Shown one piece after another: positions 45,401-54,254 of a stretch of 64,000 nt of DNA. Below the pieces are notes generated by a model. It was not told the origin of the DNA. It did not search any database and worked only from the letters and a program-made list of their open reading frames with translations. The position numbers and the translations under genes are program-made. Positions within the stretch are counted from its first letter, which is position 1, and every line of letters begins with the position of its first letter. Origin of the DNA: Cryobacterium aureum (GTDB taxonomy: Bacteria; Actinomycetota; Actinomycetes; Actinomycetales; Microbacteriaceae); the NCBI RefSeq assembly GCF_002954245.1, contig NZ_PPTG01000009.1, forward strand, positions 1 through 64,000. The letters run 5' to 3'.

Positions 45401-46624
45401 TCAGGAGCGGTGTGCGCGCTCGACGACCTGGCCGAAACCGTCGCTGTAGCGGTACACCTCGACGCCGTCGATGAGTACCAGTTCGGCGCGCGAACCGAGG
45501 TCGAGCGGGTCGCCAGACCAGATGACGATGTCGGCGTCGAGGCCCACGCTCAGGGAGCCGACCCTGCTGTCCAGCCCGAGGATGACGGCCGGGTTGACAG
45601 TGAGGGCCTCGAGCGCTGTCTGCACCGGCAGCCCCTCCTTGACGGCAAGGGAGGCCTGGTGCACGAGAAAGTTCACCGGAACGACGGGGTGGTCGGTCGT
45701 GATAGCGACACGCACTCCGGCGGCGGCGAGTACGGCGAGGTTTCCGATGGCGCGATCGCGCAGTTCCACCTTGGTGCGCGCGGTGAGCATCGGTCCGAAG
45801 ATGACCGGAATGTTCTTCTCGGCGAGCACGTCGGCGAGCTTGTGGCCCTCGGTGCCGTGATTGATCACGAGGCGATAGCCGAATTCTTCGGCCAAACGGA
45901 TGGCCGTGGCCATGTCGTCGTGGCGGTGCACGTGTTGGTCCCAGACCAGCTCGCCGGAGAGCACCCGCGCGAGGGCTTCCTTACCGAGGTCGCGGGTAAA
46001 GGTGTCGCCCTTCTCGGCTGCAGCATCGCGGGCCTCGACGTAGTTCTGCGCATCGACGAAGGCCTGGCGAATAACCAGGCTCACGCCGAGACGGGTGCTG
46101 GGGGTCTGCAACTTGTCCCCGTAGACCCGCTTCGGGTTCTCGCCGAGCGCGCTCTTGATGCTCACCGAGTCGCTGATGACCTGCTCGTCGATGGTGCGCC
46201 CGCCCCAGCTCTTGATCGCGACGGACTGGCCGCCGATCGGGTTGCCGGAGCCGGGCTTGACCACGATCGTGGTGACTCCGCCGGAGAGCGCATCGCGAAA
46301 ACCCTCGTCGTCGATGTTGATGGCGTCGATGGCGCGAACCGCGGCCATATTCGGGCCGGTCATTTCGTTGGTGTCGTTGCCGGCCCATCCGTTTGCCTCT
46401 TCGTGGATGCCCACGTGCCCGTGCGCTTCGATGAAGCCGGGAAGCACCCACTTGCCGGTCGCATCAATGATGCGCGCTTCGGGCGGAACGGTCAGGTCGG
46501 CGCCGATCGCGCTGATCTTGCCGCTTTCGAGCAGCACCATGCCGTTCGGGATGGTGTCGCCGAATACGGGTACGACGTGGGCGTTGATGATGGCGGTCAG
46601 GGTGGACGTGGGTGGAGTCGGCAT
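45401..46624 (-). CDS. Amidohydrolase (imidazolonepropionase-like)
   Basis: 407 residues. The metal-dependent barrel shows LPGFIEAHGHVG (the HxH pair), HVHRHDD, VINHGTEGH and ITTDHPVVP (the metal-binding Asp), and closes with LGLDSRVGSLSVGLDADIVIWSGDP, typical of cyclic amidohydrolases. Unlike HutI it has no histidine-catabolism neighbours. It probably hydrolyses a cyclic amide or imide. It is divergent from the alpha/beta-hydrolase gene with 63 bp between the starts. Substrate unknown. Confidence 0.85.
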   Translation of the reverse strand: MPTPPTSTLTAIINAHVVPVFGDTIPNGMVLLESGKISAIGADLTVPPEARIIDATGKWVLPGFIEAHGHVGIHEEANGWAGNDTNEMTGPNMAAVRAIDAINIDDEGFRDALSGGVTTIVVKPGSGNPIGGQSVAIKSWGGRTIDEQVISDSVSIKSALGENPKRVYGDKLQTPSTRLGVSLVIRQAFVDAQNYVEARDAAAEKGDTFTRDLGKEALARVLSGELVWDQHVHRHDDMATAIRLAEEFGYRLVINHGTEGHKLADVLAEKNIPVIFGPMLTARTKVELRDRAIGNLAVLAAAGVRVAITTDHPVVPVNFLVHQASLAVKEGLPVQTALEALTVNPAVILGLDSRVGSLSVGLDADIVIWSGDPLDLGSRAELVLIDGVEVYRYSDGFGQVVERAHRS

Positions 46625-46687
46625 GGTTCTACCCTAAACAGGGTGCCTGATCGGGGCGTTCCCGCCGCGGCTGGCTAGGCTCACGGC

Positions 46688-47416
46688 ATGGAGACTCCCG
46701 CGGCCCGTGTGCCGGTTCTGCTCGTGCACGGCATTCGGGCGTCGGCGACGATGTGGCGTTTTCAGGAGCAGAAGCTGCGGGCCGCCGGGTATCACGTGCT
46801 GGCGATCGACCTCCCCGGTCACGGGCAACGCCTGAAGGAGCCGTTCACGGTGTCGGCCGCGCTCGCCGCCATCGACGACGGAGTGGACGCCCTCGGCGGC
46901 CGGGTGCTACTCGTAGGCCTCTCGCTGGGCGGTTACTACGCCGTGGCCTACGCCGCCCGGCATCCAGACCGGGTGGCCGGACTCGTCGCCGCCGGCTGCA
47001 GCGCCGTTCCGAAGGGCGTGCTGCTGGAGGGGTATCGACTGCTGGCGCGGGTGATCCACCGCCTGCCCGATCGTGGATTATGGCTGCACGAGACCATGGC
47101 GCGCCGGCTTCTGCCTGCGGCGGGCGCCCGCGATGTGCTCGCCGGCGGCGCGGCACTCGACGTGATGGATGCCGGGCTGCGCGCGACCTCGACGCTGACT
47201 CCCCTGGCCAGCCTGGCGGCATATCCGGGGCCGATCTGGTTGGTCAATGGAGCGCTCGATCATTTTCGGCTGAATGAGCGGCGTTTTCTCGCGGCCTGCC
47301 GCAACGGCGAGGTCGTCGTCGTGCCGGGGGCGACGCACCTGTCGAGCCTGGCCCAGCCCGAGCGGTTCACGGCGATCCTGCTTCGGGTCGCCGAGCAGGT
47401 GTCGCGGGCGAGCTGA
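46688..47416 (+). CDS. Alpha/beta hydrolase
   Basis: 242 residues. Oxyanion segment LLVHGIRASATMW, nucleophile elbow GLSLGG with Ser near residue 79, acid NGALDHFR, and catalytic His GATHLSS. Length and motifs fit the alpha/beta hydrolase 1 group, which includes esterases and lactonases. Cytosolic, no signal peptide. The S66 peptidase gene follows by 57 bp in the same direction. Confidence 0.88.
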   Translation: METPAARVPVLLVHGIRASATMWRFQEQKLRAAGYHVLAIDLPGHGQRLKEPFTVSAALAAIDDGVDALGGRVLLVGLSLGGYYAVAYAARHPDRVAGLVAAGCSAVPKGVLLEGYRLLARVIHRLPDRGLWLHETMARRLLPAAGARDVLAGGAALDVMDAGLRATSTLTPLASLAAYPGPIWLVNGALDHFRLNERRFLAACRNGEVVVVPGATHLSSLAQPERFTAILLRVAEQVSRAS

Positions 47417-47476
47417 GGCTGCGGCATCCGCTCGCAGAGGTGGACTTGTGGCAGGCCGACCTGCGACTATCGAGTG

Positions 47477-48505
47477 ATGGACATCCGCTATCCCCGACCA
47501 CTCGTTGCTGGCGACCTGATCGGAGTGACCTCGCCCTCGAGCGGTGTCACCGAGCGGCATCGGGCGCGGCTGGACTTCGCGATCGAGGGGTTGAAAGACC
47601 AGGGATTCACGGTTGAAGTCGGAAAATGCATGGACGGCGCGACCCACATCAGTGCGCCGGTGCAACAGCGCGCCGCCGAGTTCACGCACATGCTCCTGGA
47701 TCCGCGCGTGCGCGCTATCGTGCCGCCGTGGGGCGGCGAGACGGCGATCGATCTCATCGCGCATCTGGATTTCGACGCCATCGTCGCCGCTGATCCGACC
47801 TGGATTGTCGGCTATTCCGACATCTCCACGCTGCTCACTCCGATCACGCTCCTCACCGGAATGGCAACAATTCACGGCAGCAACCTCATGGATACGCCGT
47901 ATGCCACACCTGCGTCCCTGGTGCACTGGCTCGAGATCGCGCAGCAGCCCGCTGGCGCGTCCTTTCGCCAATCGTCTCCGGATGTGCACCGCCTGAATGA
48001 CTGGGACGACTGGTCGGCCCACCCCGACGTCACCGAGCACTCCTGGAACGGACACGGTGCGTGGAAGCGTTTGGACGATGGCACCAGGCCAGTGGACGCC
48101 ACCGGACGATTGATCGGCGGCTGTATCGAGACGATGGCCAACCTCGCCGGAACGCGCTACGCCGACACCAGCCGCCTGCGCGATGAAACGGATGCCGCCA
48201 CCCTCGTCTACATCGAGGCCGCCGGGGACGAGGCGACCGATATCTGCCGCTATCTGCACGGGATGCGCCTGGCCGGCTTCTTCGACGGAGCGGCCGCCGT
48301 GCTCGTGGGCCGAACCGGAGCGAAGGACTCCCCCACGTTGACGCAGTCGGAGGCCGTGCTGGACGCCCTGGGTACGCTCGCTGTGCCCATCATCGGAAAC
48401 GTCGAGTGCGGGCATGTTCCGCCGCAACTACCCATCGTCAACGGTGCACTGGGCCGGCTGGTGTTCACGGAGTCTGAGCAGTATCTGCAGCAAACGTTGC
48501 GGTAG
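47477..48505 (+). CDS. S66 peptidase (LD-carboxypeptidase/MccF-like)
   Basis: 342 residues from ATG 47477 (a GTG three bases upstream is also possible). It has LVAGDLIGVTSPSSG at the start, RVRAIVPPWGGETAIDLI and the nucleophile Ser in IVGYSDIS, then NVECGHVPPQLPIVNGALG with the catalytic His; a Glu in the ILVGRTG/CIETMANL region completes the triad. Family members cut LD-peptide bonds in murein fragments or microcin C-type peptides. No signal peptide, so a cytosolic role in recycling or detoxification is likely. Confidence 0.88.
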   Translation: MDIRYPRPLVAGDLIGVTSPSSGVTERHRARLDFAIEGLKDQGFTVEVGKCMDGATHISAPVQQRAAEFTHMLLDPRVRAIVPPWGGETAIDLIAHLDFDAIVAADPTWIVGYSDISTLLTPITLLTGMATIHGSNLMDTPYATPASLVHWLEIAQQPAGASFRQSSPDVHRLNDWDDWSAHPDVTEHSWNGHGAWKRLDDGTRPVDATGRLIGGCIETMANLAGTRYADTSRLRDETDAATLVYIEAAGDEATDICRYLHGMRLAGFFDGAAAVLVGRTGAKDSPTLTQSEAVLDALGTLAVPIIGNVECGHVPPQLPIVNGALGRLVFTESEQYLQQTLR

Positions 48506-48723
48506 CGTCCGCTTCCCGCGTGACCGCCGGTGGACGCGCGGCGTTGGGTGGGGCTCCGGCATCCGCTCAACGAAGCGCAGCCGGTTTGGGGGTCGGGGCG
48601 ATTGCTGGTAGCGTTACTGGTTGGCTTGCGTGTTGGGTCCCACCCCGCACGATTTTCGTCGTTCGAGCGCCCTCTACCCGCTGAGCGGCTGTCCATACAA
48701 AATCTAACGAAAGCGTAAAAAAC

Positions 48724-48987
48724 GTGGCAAATATCAAGTCGCAGATCAAGCGAATTGGCACCAACAAGAAGGCCCAGGAGCGCAACAAGGCCGTCAAGAG
48801 CGAGTTCAAGTCCGCGATTCGCGCGACTCGCACCGCGATTGCCGCTGGCGACAAGGACAAGGCCGTCGTCGGTCTCGCCTTTGCTTCCAAGAAGCTCGAC
48901 AAGGCCGTCAGCAAGGGTGTCATCCACCAGAACCAGGCTGCGAACAAGAAGTCGGCCATCGCGAAGGCTGTTTCCGCACTCGTCTGA
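48724..48987 (+). CDS. rpsT: 30S ribosomal protein S20
   Basis: 87 residues, very basic, all alpha-helical: [32 protein letters not shown]...[13 protein letters not shown] start with no strong Shine-Dalgarno, only an A-rich stretch. S20 binds the 16S rRNA 5' domain. The 218-bp upstream gap is untranslated and likely holds the promoter. A terminator lies 77 bp downstream. It is convergent with none of its immediate neighbours and probably a single-gene unit. Confidence 0.97.
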   Translation: MANIKSQIKRIGTNKKAQERNKAVKSEFKSAIRATRTAIAAGDKDKAVVGLAFASKKLDKAVSKGVIHQNQAANKKSAIAKAVSALV

Positions 48988-49063
48988 TCCGTTCTGGCTC
49001 CACCCGCGCGTCGGTAACCGCGTCGGCTCGCAAGAGCGGATGTCGCCCCTCGTCGCGCAGATT

Positions 49064-49086
49064 GCCCTCGCCATCACGGCGGGGGC
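49064..49086 (+). terminator. Intrinsic terminator of rpsT
   Basis: GCCCTCGCC (49064-49072) pairs with GGCGGGGGC (49078-49086) with one G-U pair and a 5-nt loop, followed by TTTCTGCATTC. A clear plus-strand terminator. Confidence 0.75.
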
Positions 49087-49224
49087 TTTCTGCATTCTCC
49101 AAGCCAGGCTGGTTCCACCCGTGCCCATCCGGACCCGACCGGCGACGGCTGTTCGTTCGTGCGGCCCCGAATTGTCCCATTCGCGGTGGCGTGACACGGC
49201 GCGCGACCCCACTAGACTGACGCG

Positions 49225-49854
49225 GTGAAGAGCACCCCACCTTCCAGTGCCATCTCCGACAGCAGCAGCCCGCATCGACGCGCGCACGCTCGTTTTCTTG
49301 CCGCGCTGCTCAGCACCGCCGCCCTCGCCGTTGCCGTGTGGCTGGCGTTCAACACGGGCGACGGGGTTTCCGGCGCAGCGCGTAATCAACTACTGCTCGC
49401 GCTGGCCTCGATCGTACTTCTACTCATTGGAATCACGTTCTACCTCTCGGCAGCGGTGGCCGCCGCGCCCTCGACCATCGCCGATCCGGAGGCTGACCGG
49501 TCGACGCGAACCCTTCGTCGTATCCGATCGCTGTCGGGGTTCGGAGCGCTGTTCGCTATCGCCGCAGTGCTGGCGATTGCCGGACTCGGAGCGCTGCGCG
49601 TTCTGGCACCGCCGGCCGAACGGCCGGTCTCGGTGCAGTTCTCCGAGATCACCGGCCGGGTGCAGTTGGAATACTGCCCGAACCTGCCGTCCTCGTTCGA
49701 AGCGCTGGTCAAGCCGACCGATCTGGCGAGTTCGTCAACCCTGCTACCGCTGTGGGTGGCCAGCCGAGTCTGTGGCAACCCGAGTTTTCAGCATGGAGTG
49801 TGGCTCTACCTGAACCGATCCACCATCACGGTCGCGGACGCCGGCGACCACTGA
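49225..49854 (+). CDS. Hypothetical membrane protein
   Basis: 209 residues from a GTG at 49225. Basic N-terminus, a first helix FLAALLSTAALAVAVWLAF, a second LLLALASIVLLLIGITFYL, and a third FGALFAIAAVLAIAGLGALRVL, then a ~75-residue extracytoplasmic domain with two Cys (CPNLP and VCGNP) that could form a disulfide. I do not recognise it. It stands alone between rpsT and holA and converges on holA with 30 bp between. Confidence 0.7.
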   Translation: MKSTPPSSAISDSSSPHRRAHARFLAALLSTAALAVAVWLAFNTGDGVSGAARNQLLLALASIVLLLIGITFYLSAAVAAAPSTIADPEADRSTRTLRRIRSLSGFGALFAIAAVLAIAGLGALRVLAPPAERPVSVQFSEITGRVQLEYCPNLPSSFEALVKPTDLASSSTLLPLWVASRVCGNPSFQHGVWLYLNRSTITVADAGDH

Positions 49855-49884
49855 CGGGCGGCAGCAGACGTCGGGCGTCCGGCT

Positions 49885-50940
49885 TTACTGCTCGCCGCGA
49901 CGGGCGATGACGCCGATCAGACGTTCGAGGGCGAAGACCGGGTCGCGCCCGGCACCCTTCACCGCGGCATCCGTTTCGGCCAGCATGAGGATGCAGCGAG
50001 CGAGGCCCTCGTCGCTCCAGCCGCGCAGGTCTTTTTGCGCGCGTTCCACCTGCCACGGGGCGAGGCCGAACTGAGCGCCGAGCTGGGCCGACCCGCCCCT
50101 AGCCCCGAACACCTTGGCCATGGTGCGAATCTTCATGGCGAACGCCGCGACGATCGGCACCGGATCCGCCCCGGAGCTGAGCGCGTGCCGCAGGGTGATC
50201 AGCGCCTCCCCGTTGCGGCCGGCAATGGCCCAGTCGGCGACCTTGAACGCGTTAGTCTCGACCCGTCCGCCGTAATACCGGTCGACCGTGGTCTCGGTGA
50301 CCTCGCTGGTGGCATCCGAGATGAGCTGCTGGCAGGCAGCAGAGAGTTCGGCCAGGTTGTCGGAGAAGGCCGCGACGAGCTGGCGCAGGGCGCTGACCGT
50401 GACGCGCTTGCCCGCCGCCTTGAACTCGTTGGTGGCGAACTCGTATTTCTCGGTGTCTTTTTTCAGCTCGGGGCAGACGATTTCGATTGCGCCGCCGAGT
50501 CCGCTGCGAATGGTGTCGAGCAGCTTCTTGCCGCGCACTCCCCCGCCGTGCCGTAGCACGACATAGGTGTCTTCGGCCGGGTTCTCCAGGTAGTCGAGTG
50601 CTTCGGCCAGAAAGGTGTCGCTGCATTTCTCGACGTTGCTGACGCGAATCAGGCGGGGCTCGCCGAACAGGGACGGGCTCGCGAGGGTGAGCAGCTCACC
50701 GGGCGCATAGCTGTCGGCCTGCACGTCGCTGATTTCCAGGCTGGGATCTTCCAGTTTGAGAAAGTCGCGCAGCTGGCGGATGGCCCGCTCAGCGAGGAAC
50801 GTTTCGGTTCCGGAGACGAGCACGATCGGCGCCGGACGCACTTGGTGCCAGCCCAACTGGGGAATGACGGTGCCCTTATTCGTTCGGGCCGGGGCTGCCT
50901 TGCCGGCCCGGGAACCGGTCGTGGCGGGTCGTGCGGCCAA
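49885..50940 (-). CDS. holA: DNA polymerase III subunit delta
   Basis: 351 residues from a TTG at 50940 with a perfect AAGGAG six bases upstream; the frame stays open far beyond, across comEC, and is rejected. The clamp-loader delta fold shows APIVLVSGTETFLAERAIRQLRD, LFGEPRLIRVSNVEKC and, at the C-terminus, QRAQKDL-type helices (PWQVERAQKDLRGWSDEGLARCI). It opens the sliding clamp with the gamma complex. It follows comEC by 38 bp, a common comEA-comEC-holA order. Confidence 0.94.
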   Translation of the reverse strand: MAARPATTGSRAGKAAPARTNKGTVIPQLGWHQVRPAPIVLVSGTETFLAERAIRQLRDFLKLEDPSLEISDVQADSYAPGELLTLASPSLFGEPRLIRVSNVEKCSDTFLAEALDYLENPAEDTYVVLRHGGGVRGKKLLDTIRSGLGGAIEIVCPELKKDTEKYEFATNEFKAAGKRVTVSALRQLVAAFSDNLAELSAACQQLISDATSEVTETTVDRYYGGRVETNAFKVADWAIAGRNGEALITLRHALSSGADPVPIVAAFAMKIRTMAKVFGARGGSAQLGAQFGLAPWQVERAQKDLRGWSDEGLARCILMLAETDAAVKGAGRDPVFALERLIGVIARRGEQ

Positions 50941-50978
50941 AGCGCTCTCCTTGGGGTTCGTGCGGCTGTCGCTCAAGC

Positions 50979-53411
50979 CTATCCCGCGCCACCGACGCTC
51001 CCAGCAGTTGACGTCGGGATCGCCGGCGGACCACGGTCGGCGACTTTCTCCGTCCAGAGCACGAGCGTGCCGCCCGGCCCCGGAGCGACCACGGCCATCC
51101 CCTCCCGGTCGGTGCGTACCGACAACGTGCCCACCGCAGCGAGAATATTCAGCAGCTTGGCGGTCGGATGTCCATAGGTGTTCTTCACCCCTACCGAGAT
51201 CAGCCCCACCCGCGCCCGCAGCTCTGCGTATAGTTCCGGGCTTTGATCGGCCGAGCCGTGGTGTGCGACCTTCACCACGTCGACCCGACCGGTCGGTGAT
51301 ACGCGACGCAGGGCATCCTGTGACTCCTGACCGAGGTCGCCGAGAAAGATTGAACGGATGCCCCGTCCGTCGAACAGGATCGTGACACTTCCCGGGTTGC
51401 CCACCTGCATCGTCGTCGCTCCCCGGATGGGCCAGAGTATGTTCCAGGTGAGGCCGCCGAGCGTTCCGGAATCGCCGCGTGCCGCCTGCCGAACGGTGGC
51501 ACCGCCGGCGGCGAGTCGCTCGTGCAGGCTCGCATCCTGAGCGTTTTCGGGCATGCCGACCAGCGCGGCGTCCACCCGGCCGATCACGGCGTCGACTCCA
51601 CCGATGTGATCGAGGTCGTAGTGGGTGAGCACGAGCAGGTTGATGCGGGTGATGCCGAGGGTGGCGAGGCAGGCGGAGAGCAATGTCGGGTCTGGCCCGA
51701 CGTCGACGAGGCCGTACTGATCCCCGTCGCGCACGACGACGGCGTCTCCCTGGCCGATGTTGCAGGCGGCGATCTGCCAGTCGGGCGGGAAGGAGACGAC
51801 ACGGCCGATTCCGGTTCCGATGAGCGACCCCGCGTAACCGCCGAGGCCGATGAGCAGCACGGCGAACACCGCTGCGGGCCAGCGGGCCGGTCTGGCGGCC
51901 GGGCCACGCAGCACGACCACGAGGGTGAGCAGCGTAACGGCCACGAGCAGCAGTACGCCGGGGGCGCCGCCGGGCCAGGGCAACCGGGTACCGGGCAGCG
52001 TCGACACCGCCTGGGCGACCGCGGCGATCCAGGCCGACGGTAGCCAGGCCAGGGCGAGCAGGCCTGCTGCCACTCCCGGCAGGAGCGGTAACATCAGGCA
52101 GGCGATCAGCCCGACCACCGTCGCGATTGGCGCGGCCGGACCGGCGAGAATGTTGGCGGGAACCCCATACAGCGGCAGACTCGGGTTCAGCAGGATCAGC
52201 ACGGGTTGGCACGCGAGTTGGGCGGCCAGTGGAATGGCGATCATCGCGGCGAGAGCGGTCGGCATCCACTGGGCCAGAACGCGTGCGAGGGGACCGGCGA
52301 GTAGCAAAAGCCCGGCCGTCGCGAGCACAGAAAGTGCGAAACCGTAGTTGCGGGCCAGCCACGGATCACTCACCAACAGGGCGATGACAACGACCAACAG
52401 GGTTGGCAGGCCTCGACCGGGTCGGCCGGCACCGATGGAGACCAGGGTGACGGTGGCCATGACCGCCGAGCGCAACACGCTGGGCTCCGGCGTGACCAGA
52501 ACGGTAAAGCCGAGCAGGGTCAGCAGCGAGAGCGCGATGCGCCACGAACGACGCAGCCGGAGATAGCCGCCAAGCAGCATGATCGAAGCGATGACGATGG
52601 CACAGTTAGCTCCGGACACCGCGGTCAGGTGGCTGAGCGAGCTGGTCTTCATCGCGGCATCAAGGCCGGGGCTGACCGCGCTCGTGTCTCCGATGGCCAG
52701 ACCGGGCAGCAGGTCTCCTCCGTCGCCGGAGAGGCCCGTCGCCGCCGTCTTGAACCGGGCCCGCAAGTCGTTGGCCCACTGCAGCCACCACGGGGGTGAG
52801 GCCACATCACGCGGCGTTTCGTTCACAAACAGCAGGGCGACCGTGGCATCTCCCGGTTCGGTCGTGCGCAGCGTGCCGCGCACCACGAGGCTGGAACCGA
52901 TTTCTGGTTCGGTGCCGCGCCGCGCCGCTGCGGCGAACACCACGACCGGGCTCGAGAGCTGCGCTGTCTCGCCCCGGCGCTCGAGCTGCGTGAGAGTGGC
53001 CTTATAGCGCACCCGCCCCGAGGGCCCGCTGCCGATGAAGGCCTTGGCCGGAACCGGAACCGACCAGACGGTGATGGTGGCCGTGATCGGCGCGTGCGTT
53101 TCGGCAGCGTCACGCACCTCGGACGGCAGTCGCACCGGCGCCCAGACTCCGACTGCGGTGGCCACGAGCGCCGCTCCGGCACAGCAGAGCACCACGCTGC
53201 CACCGAACTTCTGCCACCGTCCACCGCGGGGCGTCGCAGGCAACTGGCCGCGCCGCGGCATCCGGCTCGCCACCAGCAGACCGGTACAGCCACCGGCCAT
53301 CAGCCACAGCGCTACGGCAACAACCCCGCCCGCCTCCGGAGTTCCCACCAGGAGGCCAGCCGTCAGCCATACGGCGAGGGCCGGAACCGCCAGCCGCAGG
53401 TCGAGGCTCAT
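50979..53411 (-). CDS. comEC: ComEC-type DNA uptake channel
   Basis: 810 residues. N-terminal membrane helices with an OB-like extracytoplasmic part, a competence domain with HLTAVSGANCAIV and many helices (~residues 220-520), and a C-terminal metallo-beta-lactamase-like domain with GDAVVVRDGDQYGLVDVG, THYDLDHIGG and VKVAHHGS. The metal-binding HxDxDH is kept, so it could degrade one DNA strand during uptake. It overlaps the comEA stop (ATGA). The presence of both com genes does not prove competence. Confidence 0.93.
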   Translation of the reverse strand: MSLDLRLAVPALAVWLTAGLLVGTPEAGGVVAVALWLMAGGCTGLLVASRMPRRGQLPATPRGGRWQKFGGSVVLCCAGAALVATAVGVWAPVRLPSEVRDAAETHAPITATITVWSVPVPAKAFIGSGPSGRVRYKATLTQLERRGETAQLSSPVVVFAAAARRGTEPEIGSSLVVRGTLRTTEPGDATVALLFVNETPRDVASPPWWLQWANDLRARFKTAATGLSGDGGDLLPGLAIGDTSAVSPGLDAAMKTSSLSHLTAVSGANCAIVIASIMLLGGYLRLRRSWRIALSLLTLLGFTVLVTPEPSVLRSAVMATVTLVSIGAGRPGRGLPTLLVVVIALLVSDPWLARNYGFALSVLATAGLLLLAGPLARVLAQWMPTALAAMIAIPLAAQLACQPVLILLNPSLPLYGVPANILAGPAAPIATVVGLIACLMLPLLPGVAAGLLALAWLPSAWIAAVAQAVSTLPGTRLPWPGGAPGVLLLVAVTLLTLVVVLRGPAARPARWPAAVFAVLLIGLGGYAGSLIGTGIGRVVSFPPDWQIAACNIGQGDAVVVRDGDQYGLVDVGPDPTLLSACLATLGITRINLLVLTHYDLDHIGGVDAVIGRVDAALVGMPENAQDASLHERLAAGGATVRQAARGDSGTLGGLTWNILWPIRGATTMQVGNPGSVTILFDGRGIRSIFLGDLGQESQDALRRVSPTGRVDVVKVAHHGSADQSPELYAELRARVGLISVGVKNTYGHPTAKLLNILAAVGTLSVRTDREGMAVVAPGPGGTLVLWTEKVADRGPPAIPTSTAGSVGGAG

Positions 53412-54121
53412 ATCGTAATGAGGTCTTTGAGCGCCTCGAAGGTTTTATCGCCGATCCCGGTGACGTCACGGAGCCCGTCGACGCTGGTGAACCGGCCGTT
53501 CTTCGTGCGGTACTCGATGATGCGCTGCGCCATGGTGGGACCGATGCGGGGCAGGGAATCCAAGTCGGCCACGGTGGCCGTGTTGAGGTTCACCTTGGCC
53601 GCTGAAGCACCGCTCCCTCCGGTACCACCGCCAGTTCCACCGACCACTGCGGGGAGCGCCGGCGGAATCTCACCCTGCCGGGGAACGTAGAACTGCTCGC
53701 CATCGGTCACGATGCGGGCCAGGTTCACTCCGGCCGGATCGGCTTCGGCGGTCAATCCACCGGCAGCGGCAATCGCATCCATGACCCTGGCACCATCGTG
53801 CAGCTGAAACAGGCCGGGCTTGGCCACGGCTCCGAGGATGTGCACGAAGATGATGGCGCTTTGGTCTGCTTGGCCTGGCGCCGGAGTCGCCCCCTCGTCG
53901 AGTGGCAGAAAGGTTGAGGTCGAACCAGACGGTATCGACACCGATCCCGCGCCGACCGTGCGCTGACCGGCCTGCTGGCCGATGGCCGACACGATGACGG
54001 CCACCACGAGGGCGAGCAGCAACAACACGACGGCCGCGCCAACGCCGACGCGGAGGCGGGGTCGACCGCGGACGGTGGGAGCGAGGCGCTCCAGATCGAG
54101 GGGAGAACGGTCGGGCAGCAT
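53408..54121 (-). CDS. comEA: ComEA-like DNA-binding protein
   Basis: 237 residues. One membrane anchor (residues ~25-45, VVLLLLALVVAVIVSAI), a linker, a SLBB domain (FVHILGAVAKPGLFQLHDGARVMDAIAAAGG), a Gly-rich linker and a C-terminal helix-hairpin-helix domain VNLNTATVADLDSLPRIGPTMAQRIIEYR. It should bind external DNA and hand it to ComEC, with which it overlaps. It lies behind leuS, separated by a strong hairpin. Confidence 0.92.
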   Translation of the reverse strand: MLPDRSPLDLERLAPTVRGRPRLRVGVGAAVVLLLLALVVAVIVSAIGQQAGQRTVGAGSVSIPSGSTSTFLPLDEGATPAPGQADQSAIIFVHILGAVAKPGLFQLHDGARVMDAIAAAGGLTAEADPAGVNLARIVTDGEQFYVPRQGEIPPALPAVVGGTGGGTGGSGASAAKVNLNTATVADLDSLPRIGPTMAQRIIEYRTKNGRFTSVDGLRDVTGIGDKTFEALKDLITI

Positions 54122-54202
54122 GCTGGCAGGCTAGGCCACGCGGAGCATCCGCTTGCCGCCGGTCAACCGATCTGTGCACAGCCCGGCCAGGGGTGGCCCT
54201 GT

Positions 54203-54250
54203 GGAGAAGGCCCCGACCGATCCCTCACGGGATCGGTCGGGGCCTTCTCC
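54203..54250 (-). terminator. Perfect 22-bp hairpin after leuS
   Basis: Positions 54203-54224 and 54229-54250 are exact complements around a 4-nt loop (TCAC), starting four bases past the leuS stop on the minus strand. There is no U-run. The length and perfection suggest it ends leuS transcripts before comEA. Confidence 0.75.
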
Positions 54251-54254
54251 TGCG

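Noticed and set aside
49885..52362. An 825-residue version of HolA
   Set aside because: The extra N-terminal part is Arg/Pro-rich and runs antisense-free but inside comEC in another frame. A TTG with AAGGAG at 50940 gives a normal HolA.
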